Of a stretch of 64,000 nt of DNA, positions 34,331 to 43,566 are shown in pieces; the first letter of the stretch is position 1; each line of letters opens with the position of its first letter. Location: positions 1-64,000 of the forward strand of contig JBOGDS010000003.1 of NCBI GenBank assembly GCA_050743075.1. The letters run 5' to 3'. Under the pieces are notes generated by a model. The model saw only the letters and a list, made by a program, of their open reading frames with translations, made no database searches and was not told the DNA's origin. Made by a program: the position numbers and the translations under genes. Source of the DNA: JBOGDS01 sp050743075. GTDB lineage: Bacteria > Actinomycetota > Actinomycetes > Jiangellales > Jiangellaceae.

Positions 34331-34659
34331 TTCCCGCCATCGGCCTGCTGCTCGGACTCGCGGCCGGATTCCTGCTCGAGGTCGAGGTGCCGCTGTCCTT
34401 CCAGCCCTACCTCCCGATCGCTGTCGTGGCGGCGCTGGACGCCGTGTTCGGCGGCCTGCGAGCAGTGATGGACGGCGTCTTCGACGACAAGGTCTTCGTC
34501 GTCTCGTTCATCGCGAACGTCCTGATTGCGGCGTTCATCGTCTTCCTCGGTGACCAGCTCGGCGTGGGCTCACAGCTGTCGACGGCCGTCATCGTCGTGC
34601 TGGGCATCCGCATCTTCACCAACGTCGCCACGATCCGACGCCACCTGTTCCGTGCCTGA
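34327..34659 (+). CDS. sbp: Small basic protein Sbp (DUF1290)
   Basis: This 110-residue protein has three to four hydrophobic segments (MIPAIGLLLGLAAGFLLEV and onward) and the conserved PYLPIAVVAALDAVFGGLRA signature of DUF1290/Sbp. In Bacillus, sbp lies near the division genes. Here it is sandwiched between two DUF881 genes, overlapping the first (ATGA) and the second (8 nt). This is a standard actinobacterial cluster. Confidence 0.9.
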   Translation: MIPAIGLLLGLAAGFLLEVEVPLSFQPYLPIAVVAALDAVFGGLRAVMDGVFDDKVFVVSFIANVLIAAFIVFLGDQLGVGSQLSTAVIVVLGIRIFTNVATIRRHLFRA

Positions 34660-35536
34660 GTCCACCCGCCCCAGGAGCGCCGGCCCGGCGACGCCGGACG
34701 ACGATCGTGAACCGGACCCCGTCACCCGGAGCCCTGGACCGGCGCCGGAGGACACGTCGCCCGCCACGCCTGCCGAGCGGTTCGTGCCCACCGCGCCGAC
34801 GGGCCTCGACCGGCTCATCCGAGCACTGCGGGCACGACCCGACCTTGGCCAGGTCGCCGTGGCTGCCCTGCTCGGGCTGTTGGGTTTCGCGGCCGCCATC
34901 CAGGTACGCATCGACGACGACGACCTGCTGAGCCGTGGGTCGCGAGCGGATCTGGTCCAGATCCTCGACGGCCTCACCGTGCGCGGTGACCAGCTCGAGG
35001 AACAGATAGCCGAGCTTGAAGCCGACCGGCGAGAGCTCTTGTCCGGTGCCGACACGGAGCAGGCGGCGCTCGAGCAGACGGCTGCGCTGTACCAGCAGCT
35101 CGCCGTGCTGGCTGGTACGACGCCAACGACCGGCCCCGGGATCGTCGTGACGATCACCGACCCGGACGGAGGTGTCAAGGCACTCACGATGTTCTCGGCC
35201 GTCCAGGAGATGCGCAGCGCGGGCGGGGAGGCGATCGAGCTGGCGGGCGCGAACGACCAGCAGGTGCGGGTCGTGGCCAGCACCTACCTGATCGATGTCG
35301 ACGGCGGCATCGAGGTCGACGGCATGTTGCTCGAACCGCCGTACCGGTTCACCGTGATCGGCGATCCGGACGCACTCCGGCCGGCGATGAGCTTCCCGCA
35401 AGGTGTGGTCGACAATGTCGAGCAGGACGGCGGGCGGGCCACGGTCACCGAGCACGAGGAGCTGGTCGTGGATGCGGTGCACGAGACCGAGGAGCCTCAG
35501 TACGCTAGCCCGGCACCGGCCGACGACGCAGGCTGA
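34652..35536 (+). CDS. Second DUF881 family protein
   Basis: This 294-residue protein has a long Pro/Asp-rich cytoplasmic N-terminus (about 70 residues), a membrane helix (VAVAALLGLLGFAAAIQVR), a coiled coil with LEEQIAELEADRRELL and a DUF881 domain (TTGPGIVVTITDPDG, MRSAGGEAIELAG). It is paralogous to the protein two genes upstream. The GTG at 34652 overlaps sbp. The acidic C-terminal tail has no known role. gcvH follows 16 bp later. Confidence 0.88.
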   Translation: MPESTRPRSAGPATPDDDREPDPVTRSPGPAPEDTSPATPAERFVPTAPTGLDRLIRALRARPDLGQVAVAALLGLLGFAAAIQVRIDDDDLLSRGSRADLVQILDGLTVRGDQLEEQIAELEADRRELLSGADTEQAALEQTAALYQQLAVLAGTTPTTGPGIVVTITDPDGGVKALTMFSAVQEMRSAGGEAIELAGANDQQVRVVASTYLIDVDGGIEVDGMLLEPPYRFTVIGDPDALRPAMSFPQGVVDNVEQDGGRATVTEHEELVVDAVHETEEPQYASPAPADDAG

Positions 35537-35552
35537 CGTACAGGAGGCGGAT

Positions 35553-35939
35553 GTGTACCCCGACGACCTGCGGTACACCGCTGAACACGAGTGGGTTCGC
35601 GACCCGGGCGAGACCGACGGCAGCGTGCGCGTGGGAATCACGCACTACGCCCAGGAGCAGCTCGGCGACATCGTCTACGTGCAGCTGCCCGACGTCGGGG
35701 CCGAGGTCACCGCAGGCGAGCCATGCGGCGAGCTGGAGTCCACGAAGAGTGTGAGTGACCTCTTCGCCCCGCTGTCCGGGCAGGTCGTCGCGCGCAACGA
35801 CGACCTCGACTCGGCACCGGAGCAGGTCAACGCAGACCCCTATGGCACGGGCTGGATGATCGAGATCGTGCCCGCCGACGCTACCGAGGTCGAATCACTG
35901 TTGATGGCAGCCGAGTACCGCACGCAGGTGGAGACCTGA
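35553..35939 (+). CDS. gcvH: Glycine cleavage system H protein
   Basis: This 128-residue protein begins YPDDLRYTAEHEWVR and carries the lipoylated Lys65 in ELESTKSVSDLFAP, with the usual GWMIEIVP near the end. GcvH shuttles the aminomethyl intermediate between GcvP, GcvT and lipoamide dehydrogenase. AGGAGG (35542-35547) precedes the GTG at 35553, which is preferred to upstream starts inside the DUF881 gene. gcvP lies 2.9 kb downstream behind a glycine riboswitch, and gcvT is not in the window. Confidence 0.96.
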   Translation: MYPDDLRYTAEHEWVRDPGETDGSVRVGITHYAQEQLGDIVYVQLPDVGAEVTAGEPCGELESTKSVSDLFAPLSGQVVARNDDLDSAPEQVNADPYGTGWMIEIVPADATEVESLLMAAEYRTQVET

Positions 35940-35956
35940 GCGGGCGTCGGGTCCGG

Positions 35957-35986
35957 TTGACCCTCCGGCGCGCGCGGCCCTAGGTT
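35957..35986 (+). promoter_or_regulatory. Sigma-A-type promoter of the FHA-ftsR operon
   Basis: TTGACC (35957-35962) and TAGGTT (35981-35986) are separated by 18 bp, close to the primary-sigma consensus. The predicted start is near 35993. A short inverted repeat, ACCCTC-N11-GAGGGT (36001-36023), falls in the leader, and AGGAGG (36057-36062) precedes the ATG at 36073. Confidence 0.65.
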
Positions 35987-36072
35987 TCCAGGAACCGTCA
36001 ACCCTCAGGTGCGGATCGAGGGTCCGACCTGACGTTCAGCCGCGGGCAGCCGTGGCAGGAGGCCGAGAGCCG

Positions 36073-36612
36073 ATGCCGTTCTGCACCCAGTGCGGGCACG
36101 ATAACCCTGCCGACGCCAACTTCTGCTCCAACTGCGGGGCCCGGCTGACGCCTGCGCCGGCGCCCGGGTCGGCGGCGGATGCGACGAACACGCTGGCGAT
36201 CGCTCGTGACGAGGTCGAGCGCGAAGACCTCGGCCGGGAGGACACCGGAGATCTCGGCCCGGCCGACCAGGCGGCCGTCGACGCGCTGCCCGCCGGCAGC
36301 GCGCTGCTCGTGGTCCTCCGCGGGCCGAACGCCGGGAGCCGGTTCCTGCTCGACACCGACTCGGTGAGCGCCGGCCGGCACCCGGACTCAGACATCTTCC
36401 TCGACGACGTCACCGTGTCGCGCCGGCACGCCGAGTTCCACCGCACCGACGATGGCTTCCTCGTGACCGACGTGGGCAGCCTGAACGGCACTTATGTCAA
36501 CCGCGACCGCATCGACGAGGTGCTGCTCGCCAACGGCGACGAGGTGCAGGTGGGCAAGTACCGCCTGGTCTACTACTCGAGCCAGCACGGGTTCGGGGGC
36601 GGCCCGCGGTGA
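36073..36612 (+). CDS. FHA-domain protein with N-terminal zinc ribbon (GarA-like)
   Basis: This 179-residue protein starts with MPFCTQCGHDNPADANFCSNCG, a four-Cys zinc ribbon. A Thr-containing acidic linker follows (TNTLAIARDEVERED), then a C-terminal FHA domain with GRHPDSDIFLD, VSRRHAEF and SLNGTYVN. FHA domains bind phosphothreonine. In mycobacteria the related GarA is phosphorylated on an N-terminal ETTS motif to control 2-oxoglutarate metabolism, but that exact motif is not seen here. The ATG at 36073 is chosen for its RBS. The stop overlaps ftsR. Confidence 0.88.
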   Translation: MPFCTQCGHDNPADANFCSNCGARLTPAPAPGSAADATNTLAIARDEVEREDLGREDTGDLGPADQAAVDALPAGSALLVVLRGPNAGSRFLLDTDSVSAGRHPDSDIFLDDVTVSRRHAEFHRTDDGFLVTDVGSLNGTYVNRDRIDEVLLANGDEVQVGKYRLVYYSSQHGFGGGPR

Positions 36613-37310
36613 GTTCGGCGCTGCCGGCGCGACAGACCTTCAACATCGGCGAGGTCCTCGGGCAGCTGCGCCCGGACTTCCCCGGCGTGACGATCTCCAA
36701 GATTCGTTTCCTGGAGTCCGAAGGTCTGGTCGAGCCGCAGCGCGCACCGTCGGGCTACCGACGGTTCAGCCACGACGACATCGCCCGGTTGCGCTACGTC
36801 CTGACGGTCCAGCGCGACCACTACCTGCCGCTTCGGGTGATCAAGGAGCAGCTCGAGCAACTCGACGACGGCATGGAGATGTCCACCGGAGCCCGCCCGG
36901 GGGCGCCGTATGCGCTGGGCCCGCCGGGCCAGGACCCCGGTGAGGTGCGGCTCTCGCGGAGCTCCCTGGCCGAGGCGGCGGGTATCTCCGAGGACCTGCT
37001 GGCCGAACTCGAGTCGTACGGGCTGGTCTCTGCCCGCGGCGCGACCTTCGACGCCGATGCCCTGGTCGTCGCTCGGACCGCCGGTGAGCTGGCGGTGTAC
37101 GGCCTCGAGCCACGGCACCTGCGCACGATCCGCAGCGCGGCCGAGCGTCAGGTGGGCCTGATCGAGCAGGTTGTGGCGCCGATGCTGCGACAGCGTGGGG
37201 CGGAGGCCCGCGGCCGGGGCGAGGAGGCCGCCCGCGAGATCGCCCGGCTCGCGTCTCGACTGCATGCTGCGTTGGTGGAAACCGGCCTTCGGCGCGTCCG
37301 CGCCCGCTGA
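36609..37310 (+). CDS. ftsR: MerR-family regulator, FtsR type
   Basis: This 233-residue protein has an N-terminal MerR HTH (FNIGEVLGQLRPDFPGVTISKIRFLESEGLVEPQR, then SGYRRFSHDDIARLRYVL) and a long helical C-terminus. The FHA-FtsR-bifunctional nuclease-MerR order is conserved in actinobacteria, and in Corynebacterium the FtsR homologue activates ftsZ. The GTG overlaps the FHA gene (GTGA), suggesting linked control. Confidence 0.85.
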   Translation: MSSALPARQTFNIGEVLGQLRPDFPGVTISKIRFLESEGLVEPQRAPSGYRRFSHDDIARLRYVLTVQRDHYLPLRVIKEQLEQLDDGMEMSTGARPGAPYALGPPGQDPGEVRLSRSSLAEAAGISEDLLAELESYGLVSARGATFDADALVVARTAGELAVYGLEPRHLRTIRSAAERQVGLIEQVVAPMLRQRGAEARGRGEEAAREIARLASRLHAALVETGLRRVRAR

Positions 37311-37367
37311 GCCGGGCGGGCCGCACCGGCAGGGTGTGACCGCGAGAACTGGCGTAGGGTTGACGAC

Positions 37368-37844
37368 GTGCGTGAGCTCGACGTGGTGGGCGTCCGGGTC
37401 GAGATGCCGTCCAACCAGCCGATCGTCCTGCTCCGCGAGGTCGATGGCGAGCGCTACCTTCCCATCTGGATCGGCGCCGTGGAAGCGACCGCCATCGCCT
37501 TCGCCCAGCAGGGTGTCACGCCCGCGCGGCCGATGACCCACGACCTGTTCAAGGACGTGCTCGATGCGATCGGCGCCAAGCTCGAACAGGTCCGCATCAC
37601 CGAGATCAAGGACAGCACCTATTACGCCGAGTTGGTGTTCACCGGGGGCATCCGGGTGAGTTCTCGTCCGTCGGACTCCATCGCGCTGGCGTTGCGCACG
37701 GGCACGCGCATCTTCGCCGCGGAGCCCTTGCTGGACGAGGTCGGCATCGTGATCGCCGATGGCGCCGACCACGAGCAGGAGGACGAGGTCGAGAGGTTTC
37801 GCGAGTTCCTCGACCACGTGTCACCCGAGGACTTCGCCAGCTGA
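37368..37844 (+). CDS. Bifunctional nuclease family protein (DUF151)
   Basis: This 158-residue protein matches the BFN/DUF151 family throughout: LPIWIGAVEATAIAFAQQGV, RPMTHDLFKDVLDAIG and SSRPSDSIALALRTG. Plant members show RNase and DNase activity, while bacterial roles are undefined. The acidic C-terminus is typical. It lies between the two MerR genes of this conserved cluster, with a 57-bp gap upstream. Confidence 0.9.
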   Translation: MRELDVVGVRVEMPSNQPIVLLREVDGERYLPIWIGAVEATAIAFAQQGVTPARPMTHDLFKDVLDAIGAKLEQVRITEIKDSTYYAELVFTGGIRVSSRPSDSIALALRTGTRIFAAEPLLDEVGIVIADGADHEQEDEVERFREFLDHVSPEDFAS

Positions 37845-37914
37845 CGTGAGCCTCCGCGGTCATGTCGAAAGTCTGGAGTTGAGGTCGAGGTCGAGAGTTC
37901 GCCCGCGTGTTGCG

Positions 37915-37943
37915 TTGACCCCGCCCGGGGCCGCGCCTAGCGT
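37915..37943 (+). promoter_or_regulatory. Sigma-A-type promoter of the second MerR gene
   Basis: TTGACC (37915-37920) and TAGCGT (37938-37943) have the ideal 17-bp spacing. The predicted start lies near 37950, about 27 nt before the GTG at 37977, with a GGAGG-rich leader in between. Confidence 0.7.
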
Positions 37944-37976
37944 CGCGGGTGTTGGTCGGAGGACGGAGGGGTCGGC

Positions 37977-38582
<606 letters not shown>

Positions 38583-38644
38583 ACCGGTCCCGGCGGTGAG
38601 CCGGGAGTGCGCAAGGTAGGCTTGCGGGCCAGCCGTCGAACCCG

Positions 38645-38744
38645 GCCGGGAGAGACTCCGCGCAGCCGGCGCGGAGCGCCGAAGGGGCAACCTCCCCGGA
38701 ACCTCTCAGGCAGCACGGACCGCCCGGGCAGGCCACTCTGGAGC
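38645..38744 (+). promoter_or_regulatory. Glycine riboswitch (single aptamer) upstream of gcvP
   Basis: The segment shows the conserved glycine-aptamer order: GGGAGAGAC (38648-38656), a GC-rich P2 stem, the core CGCCGAAGGGGCAA, then CCTCTCAGGCAGCACGGAC and the closing CACTCTGGAG. Only one aptamer is present. A TAGGCT box at 38617-38622 could start the transcript. In this family glycine binding usually turns on glycine cleavage genes, and the next gene is gcvP. Confidence 0.92.
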
Positions 38745-38805
38745 AGCACCGCCGGGTGTCGTGACAGAGGGGGAGCCGTCGTCGCATGCCGTCGAGGAGC
38801 CCCGA

Positions 38806-41676
38806 ATGTCCCGTCCGTCCCCTCTCACCGACGTCGCCGACGCTGCGCCCTTCGTGGGCCGGCACGTCGGGCCGCGCGACGACGAGATCGCGCACATGCT
38901 CGACACCGTCGGCCACCCGTCTCTGGAGGCGCTGATCGACGCCGCCGTACCCTCGGCCATCCGGACCCTCGTCGCGCTCGACCTGCCGCCCGCGGCATCG
39001 GAGCTGCACGCTCTCGACGAGCTTCGCAGCCTGGCCCGGCGCAACCAGCGCCAGGTCCAGATGATCGGGCTGGGCTACTACGACACGATCACTCCGCCGG
39101 TCGTCGTGCGACGGGTGCTGGAGAGCCCTGCCTGGTACACCGCCTATACGCCGTACCAGCCAGAGATCTCGCAGGGACGCCTCGAGGCACTGCTCAACTT
39201 CCAGACGATGGTCGCCGACCTCACCGGGCTGGCCACGGCCAATGCGAGCCTGCTCGACGAAGCGACGGCCGCCGCCGAGGCGATGACCCTCATGCGTCGC
39301 TCGGTACGCCGTCAGGCCGACCGGCTGGTGATCGATGCAGACTGCCTTCCGCAGACGGTCGCTGTCGTGCAGACGCGGGCCGAGCCGCTCGGCATCACCG
39401 TCGAGGTGGCCGACCTGGCTGATGGCCTCCCGGAGGGGGAACTGTTCGGCGTCATCACGCAGTACCCCGGTGCATCCGGACGGGTCCGCGACCTCCGTCC
39501 CGTAGTCGAGGCAGCCCACGAGCGCGGCGCGCTGGTCACGGTCGCGGCCGACCTGCTGGCGCTCACACTGCTGGAGGCGCCCGGTGAGCTCGGCGCCGAT
39601 GTCGTCGTAGGGACGACGCAGCGGTTCGGGGTGCCACTCGGATACGGCGGGCCGCACGCGGGTTACCTGGCGGTCCGAGCGGGCCTGGAACGGAGCCTGC
39701 CGGGTCGCCTTGTGGGTGTCTCGGTCGACGCCGACGGATCACCGGCCTACCGGCTCGCACTGCAGACACGAGAGCAGCACATCCGGCGGGAGAAGGCGAC
39801 CTCGAACATCTGCACCGCCCAGGTCCTGCTAGCCGTCGTGGCGTCCATGTACGCCGTGTGGCACGGTCCCGACGGCCTGCGCGAGATCGCGACCCGGGTG
39901 CACCGGCACGCGAGCACACTCGCTGCCGGCTTGCGCAGTGGGGGTGTCGAGGTCGTCCACGGCGAGTTCTTCGACACCGTGCTCGCCCGCGTCCTGGGCC
40001 GGGCCGAGGCGGTCGTGGCGGCCGCGGCCGAGCTGGGCGTCAACCTGAGCCGGATCGACGCCGACCACGTGCGCATCGCCTGCGACGAGGTGACGACGCT
40101 GGCGCACCTCGACCTGGTGTGGAAGGCGTTCGGTGCCTCCGGGGGCGACCACGCCACTGTCGTCGAAGCCCTGCCGGAGTCGCTTCACCGCACCACGCCC
40201 TTCCTCACGCACCCGGTCTTCTCGACGCACCGCTCCGAGACCTCGATGCTCCGGTATATGCGCAGGCTCTCCGACCGCGACTACGCGCTGGACCGGGGCA
40301 TGATCCCGCTGGGGTCGTGCACCATGAAGCTCAACGCGACGACCGAGATGGAGCCGATCACCTGGCCCGGCTTCGCCGGCATCCACCCGTTCGCACCCGT
40401 CGAGCAGGCACAGGGCTACCTGGAGCTGGTCCGCCAGCTCGAATGCTGGCTCGCGGCCATCACCGGGTACGACGCCGTGTCGGTGCAGCCGAACGCGGGT
40501 TCACAGGGCGAGCTGGCCGGGCTGCTCGCGATCCGCGCGTACCACCGGTCACGGGGCGACATCAGGCGCGACGTGTGTCTGATCCCGTCCAGCGCGCACG
40601 GCACCAACGCCGCGTCGGCCGTGATGGCCGGCATGCGAGTGGTCGTCGTCAGTGCCGCCGACGACGGGACCGTCGACCTCGACGACCTGCGCGCGAAGCT
40701 CTCCGCCCACGGCGAGCGGCTCGCGGCCATCATGGTCACCTACCCGTCGACGCACGGCGTCTACGAGGAGGGCATCACCGAGATCTGCCGGCTCGTGCAC
40801 GAGGCCGGCGGCCAGGTCTACGTCGACGGGGCCAACCTCAATGCGCTCGTGGGGCTGGCTCGGCCGGGCGAGTTCGGCGCGGACGTCAGCCACCTGAACC
40901 TGCACAAGACGTTCTGCATCCCGCACGGCGGAGGCGGGCCGGGCGTGGGGCCGATCGGCGTCCGCGAGCACCTCGCGCCGTTCCTGCCCAACCACCCGCT
41001 GCTGCCGGAAGCCGGCCCGCCAACCGGCGTCGGACCCGTCTCCGCGGCGCCGTTCGGATCGGCGGGTGTCCTGCCGATCTCGTGGGCCTACGTGCGGATG
41101 ATGGGTCCCGACGGCCTGCGGTTGGCCACGTCGGTGGCCGTACTGGCGGCGAACTACGTCGCGACCCGGCTCCGTGACCACTACCCGGTGCTCTACACCG
41201 GTCAGAACGACCTGGTGGCGCACGAGTGCATCATCGACCTCCGCCCGCTCATGAAGGCGACCGGTGTGACCGTCGACGACGTGGCCAAGCGGCTGATCGA
41301 CTACGGCTTCCACGCACCGACGATGTCGTTCCCGGTCGCGGGCACGCTGATGATCGAGCCGACGGAGTCGGAAGATCTGGCCGAGCTGGACCGGTTCTGC
41401 GACGCGCTGATCGCCATCCGGACCGAGATCGGCAGGGTCGGCACAGGGGAGTGGCCGCGGGATGACAACCCGCTCCGCAATGCACCCCACACAGCGGCGA
41501 CCATCGTCGGTGAGTGGTCGCACCCGTACTCTCGGGAGACGGCCGTCTATCCGGTCCCGTCGGTACGCGAGGACAAGTACTGGCCCCCGGTACGGCGCGT
41601 CGACGGCGCGTACGGCGACCGCCACCTGGTGTGTGCCTGCCCACCCCCGGAGGCGTTCGAGGCCGCGTCACCATGA
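38806..41676 (+). CDS. gcvP: Glycine dehydrogenase (decarboxylating), P protein
   Basis: This 956-residue protein is the full-length homodimeric-type P protein with two fused aminotransferase-like halves. PLP is held by Lys701 in the LHKTFCIPHGGGG motif of the second half, and FVGRHVGP at the N-terminus and IPLGSCTMKLNAT mid-protein are diagnostic. It decarboxylates glycine and loads aminomethyl onto GcvH. ATG 38806 is preferred because GAGGAG lies 6 nt upstream. GTG 38761 would add 15 residues without an RBS. A glycine riboswitch controls the leader. Confidence 0.97.
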   Translation: MSRPSPLTDVADAAPFVGRHVGPRDDEIAHMLDTVGHPSLEALIDAAVPSAIRTLVALDLPPAASELHALDELRSLARRNQRQVQMIGLGYYDTITPPVVVRRVLESPAWYTAYTPYQPEISQGRLEALLNFQTMVADLTGLATANASLLDEATAAAEAMTLMRRSVRRQADRLVIDADCLPQTVAVVQTRAEPLGITVEVADLADGLPEGELFGVITQYPGASGRVRDLRPVVEAAHERGALVTVAADLLALTLLEAPGELGADVVVGTTQRFGVPLGYGGPHAGYLAVRAGLERSLPGRLVGVSVDADGSPAYRLALQTREQHIRREKATSNICTAQVLLAVVASMYAVWHGPDGLREIATRVHRHASTLAAGLRSGGVEVVHGEFFDTVLARVLGRAEAVVAAAAELGVNLSRIDADHVRIACDEVTTLAHLDLVWKAFGASGGDHATVVEALPESLHRTTPFLTHPVFSTHRSETSMLRYMRRLSDRDYALDRGMIPLGSCTMKLNATTEMEPITWPGFAGIHPFAPVEQAQGYLELVRQLECWLAAITGYDAVSVQPNAGSQGELAGLLAIRAYHRSRGDIRRDVCLIPSSAHGTNAASAVMAGMRVVVVSAADDGTVDLDDLRAKLSAHGERLAAIMVTYPSTHGVYEEGITEICRLVHEAGGQVYVDGANLNALVGLARPGEFGADVSHLNLHKTFCIPHGGGGPGVGPIGVREHLAPFLPNHPLLPEAGPPTGVGPVSAAPFGSAGVLPISWAYVRMMGPDGLRLATSVAVLAANYVATRLRDHYPVLYTGQNDLVAHECIIDLRPLMKATGVTVDDVAKRLIDYGFHAPTMSFPVAGTLMIEPTESEDLAELDRFCDALIAIRTEIGRVGTGEWPRDDNPLRNAPHTAATIVGEWSHPYSRETAVYPVPSVREDKYWPPVRRVDGAYGDRHLVCACPPPEAFEAASP

Positions 41677-41719
41677 TCGCGGAACCTTCCGCTCCCATCG
41701 CCCGCATTTCTCTCCGCGC

Positions 41720-42082
41720 TCACGTGGGGTGCCGCATGTACCACTCGGTGAACTCCCGGCAGCGTCCGTCCGCGGCGAAGCGGATCACCCAGAGGTTGCT
41801 GGACGCCCCCCCATCGTCGCGGTAGGTCGTCTGACCAGTCGCGGCCGACAGGTCCCCGGTGCCGGCGAGCGGCTCCCAGCTGAACTCGGCCGCACCCGGC
41901 TCGTCCCGGATCGCCAGCCACCGCTCGACGATCTCGGCGTGGCCCCGCCAGGGTGTCGCGTACGGCTCGGTGCGGTACTCGGCGTCCTCGGTGAACAGGG
42001 CGGCAATGTCGGCCGGGTCGTTGGAGGTCCATGCCTGGACGTAGCCGTCCATCCAGGCTCGCAGGCGTTCGTCGTCCGCCAC
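41720..42082 (-). CDS. SnoaL-like / NTF2-fold protein
   Basis: This 120-residue protein has the cone-shaped NTF2/SnoaL fold signature: an N-terminal helix (LRAWMDGYVQAWTSNDPADIAALFTEDAEYRTEP), then WRGHAEIVERW and a C-terminal strand (LWVIRFAADGRCREFTEWYM). Members are polyketide cyclases, isomerases or binding proteins. No catalytic assignment is possible. It lies downstream of tldE, separated by a hairpin, and converges on gcvP. Confidence 0.8.
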   Translation of the reverse strand: MADDERLRAWMDGYVQAWTSNDPADIAALFTEDAEYRTEPYATPWRGHAEIVERWLAIRDEPGAAEFSWEPLAGTGDLSAATGQTTYRDDGGASSNLWVIRFAADGRCREFTEWYMRHPT

Positions 42083-42109
42083 GATCCAGGCTCCTTCACT
42101 AGGCCAACG

Positions 42110-42145
42110 GGTGCTTCACCAGGTTCCTGCGCCTTGTGAAGCACC
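42110..42145 (-). terminator. Terminator hairpin after tldDE
   Basis: GGTGCTTCAC (42110-42119) and GTGAAGCACC (42136-42145) form a perfect 10-bp stem with a 16-nt loop, 33 bp past the tldE stop on the minus strand. Confidence 0.65.
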
Positions 42146-42177
42146 TGCCAGGGTGGTGTACGTGATCAACGGGAATC

Positions 42178-43566
42178 CTACGAGGCCTGCGATACCGAGG
42201 ACATGTTGAAGTCGGGAACCCGCAGCGACGGCATCGACGTCCGGGGGAAATAGTCGCCCCACTCGCGGCTGAACGTGGCGGCGGTCCCGCCCGCCGCGGT
42301 GAAGCGTTCCAGCAGGTCGATCGGGCTCTCGTTGAAGCGGAAGTTGTTGACCGCCCCGACCACCTCGCCGCCCTCGACCAGGTACACACCGTCGCGGGTG
42401 AGTCCGGTCAGCAGGAGCGTCTGCGGATCCACCTCGCGGATATACCAGAGACAGGTGAGGAGCAGGCCACGCTCGACGCCGGTGGCCAGGTCGTCGGCCG
42501 ACCCACCACCGCCGTCGACCGTCAGCCCGAGGTTGTCGACGGCGGGCGTGACGCCCAGGCCGGTCAGCTCGGCCGAGTGGCGCGTCTGCATCAGCCCGGA
42601 CAGGTTCCCGGCGCGGATCCAGTCCGTGCGGCCCACCGGCAGGCCGTTGTCGAAGACGCTCTGCTGCGAGCTCGATGCGTGCGCCACCACGAACGGCGGG
42701 CAGGCCAGGCCCGGTGCGCCCGGATCGGACCACAGCGAGACCGTCGGGGCCGAGATCTGCTCGCCGACCCTGGTGCCCTCGCCCGGCTTGGCATAGACGG
42801 TGCGCCCCTCGTGGGCGTCACGGGCGCCCATCGTCCAGTACGCGTAGATCAGCAGGTCCGCGACGGCCGCCGGGGGCAGCACGGTGTCGTAACGGCCCGC
42901 CGGCAGCTCGACGGTGCGCTCGGCCCACGTCAGGCGGCGGACCAGCTCCGCGTCCAGCGCGGCGACGTCGACGTCCGCCAGGTCGCGCGACGCCTGTCCC
43001 ACCCAGGCCGAGCGGGTCAGGTCGCTCGCCTTGCCGGTGATCCCGATGTACCCGGTGGGTTGCTCGTGCCGCAGCCGCAGGCCGGTGGACGAGCCGAGGT
43101 AGGTGGTGGCGACGGTGTGCTCGACGTAGCCGTACGAACGCCGGCCCTCGGCGCCGGCTCGCGCGAACGCCTCGCCCAGCGCGGGCGCGATCTCGCTGAA
43201 GACGGCCACGGAGGTCTCGCCGGCCGGCTGGTCCCAGCCCGCAGCCGCGGAACCGGCGACAAGCGGCTGGGCGTCCTCGGCCGGGCCGTTGTCGCGCGCA
43301 GCCTGCTCCGCAGCCCGAACCAGGGCTTCGAGCGTGTCCGGCGTCACGGCACTGCGGGCGACGACGCCGGAGGCCGTGCCGGTGCCGTCGGCCATGGTCG
43401 CGACCACCGTGACCGACCGCGAGCGCATCAGGCCGTTGGTCGTCAGCGTGTTGTTGGCCCATCGCAGGTTGGCGCTGTGCCCCTCGTCGACCAGGACGAC
43501 GGTGCCGTCCGCCGTCGAGAGTTCGAGGCAACGCTCGACGATCTCCTGCGGCCGCAGCGCCGTCAC
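42178..43566 (-). CDS. tldE: Metallopeptidase TldE/PmbA-family subunit
   Basis: This 462-residue protein belongs to the TldD/TldE (PmbA) family but lacks the HExxxH motif, as expected for the non-catalytic partner. Conserved blocks include LRWANNTLTTNG near the N-terminus and GLTRDGVYLVEGGEVVGAVNNFRFNES near the C-terminus. TldD/TldE degrade unstructured peptides and in some bacteria process ribosomally made antibiotics. The GTG overlaps the tldD stop (GTGA), so the two subunits are cotranslated. Confidence 0.92.
   Translation of the reverse strand: MTALRPQEIVERCLELSTADGTVVLVDEGHSANLRWANNTLTTNGLMRSRSVTVVATMADGTGTASGVVARSAVTPDTLEALVRAAEQAARDNGPAEDAQPLVAGSAAAGWDQPAGETSVAVFSEIAPALGEAFARAGAEGRRSYGYVEHTVATTYLGSSTGLRLRHEQPTGYIGITGKASDLTRSAWVGQASRDLADVDVAALDAELVRRLTWAERTVELPAGRYDTVLPPAAVADLLIYAYWTMGARDAHEGRTVYAKPGEGTRVGEQISAPTVSLWSDPGAPGLACPPFVVAHASSSQQSVFDNGLPVGRTDWIRAGNLSGLMQTRHSAELTGLGVTPAVDNLGLTVDGGGGSADDLATGVERGLLLTCLWYIREVDPQTLLLTGLTRDGVYLVEGGEVVGAVNNFRFNESPIDLLERFTAAGGTAATFSREWGDYFPRTSMPSLRVPDFNMSSVSQAS

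Noticed and set aside
38745..38805. Second glycine aptamer after the first
   Set aside because: The stretch lacks the conserved CGCCGAAGG core and the CTCTCAGG segment, so only one aptamer is supported.
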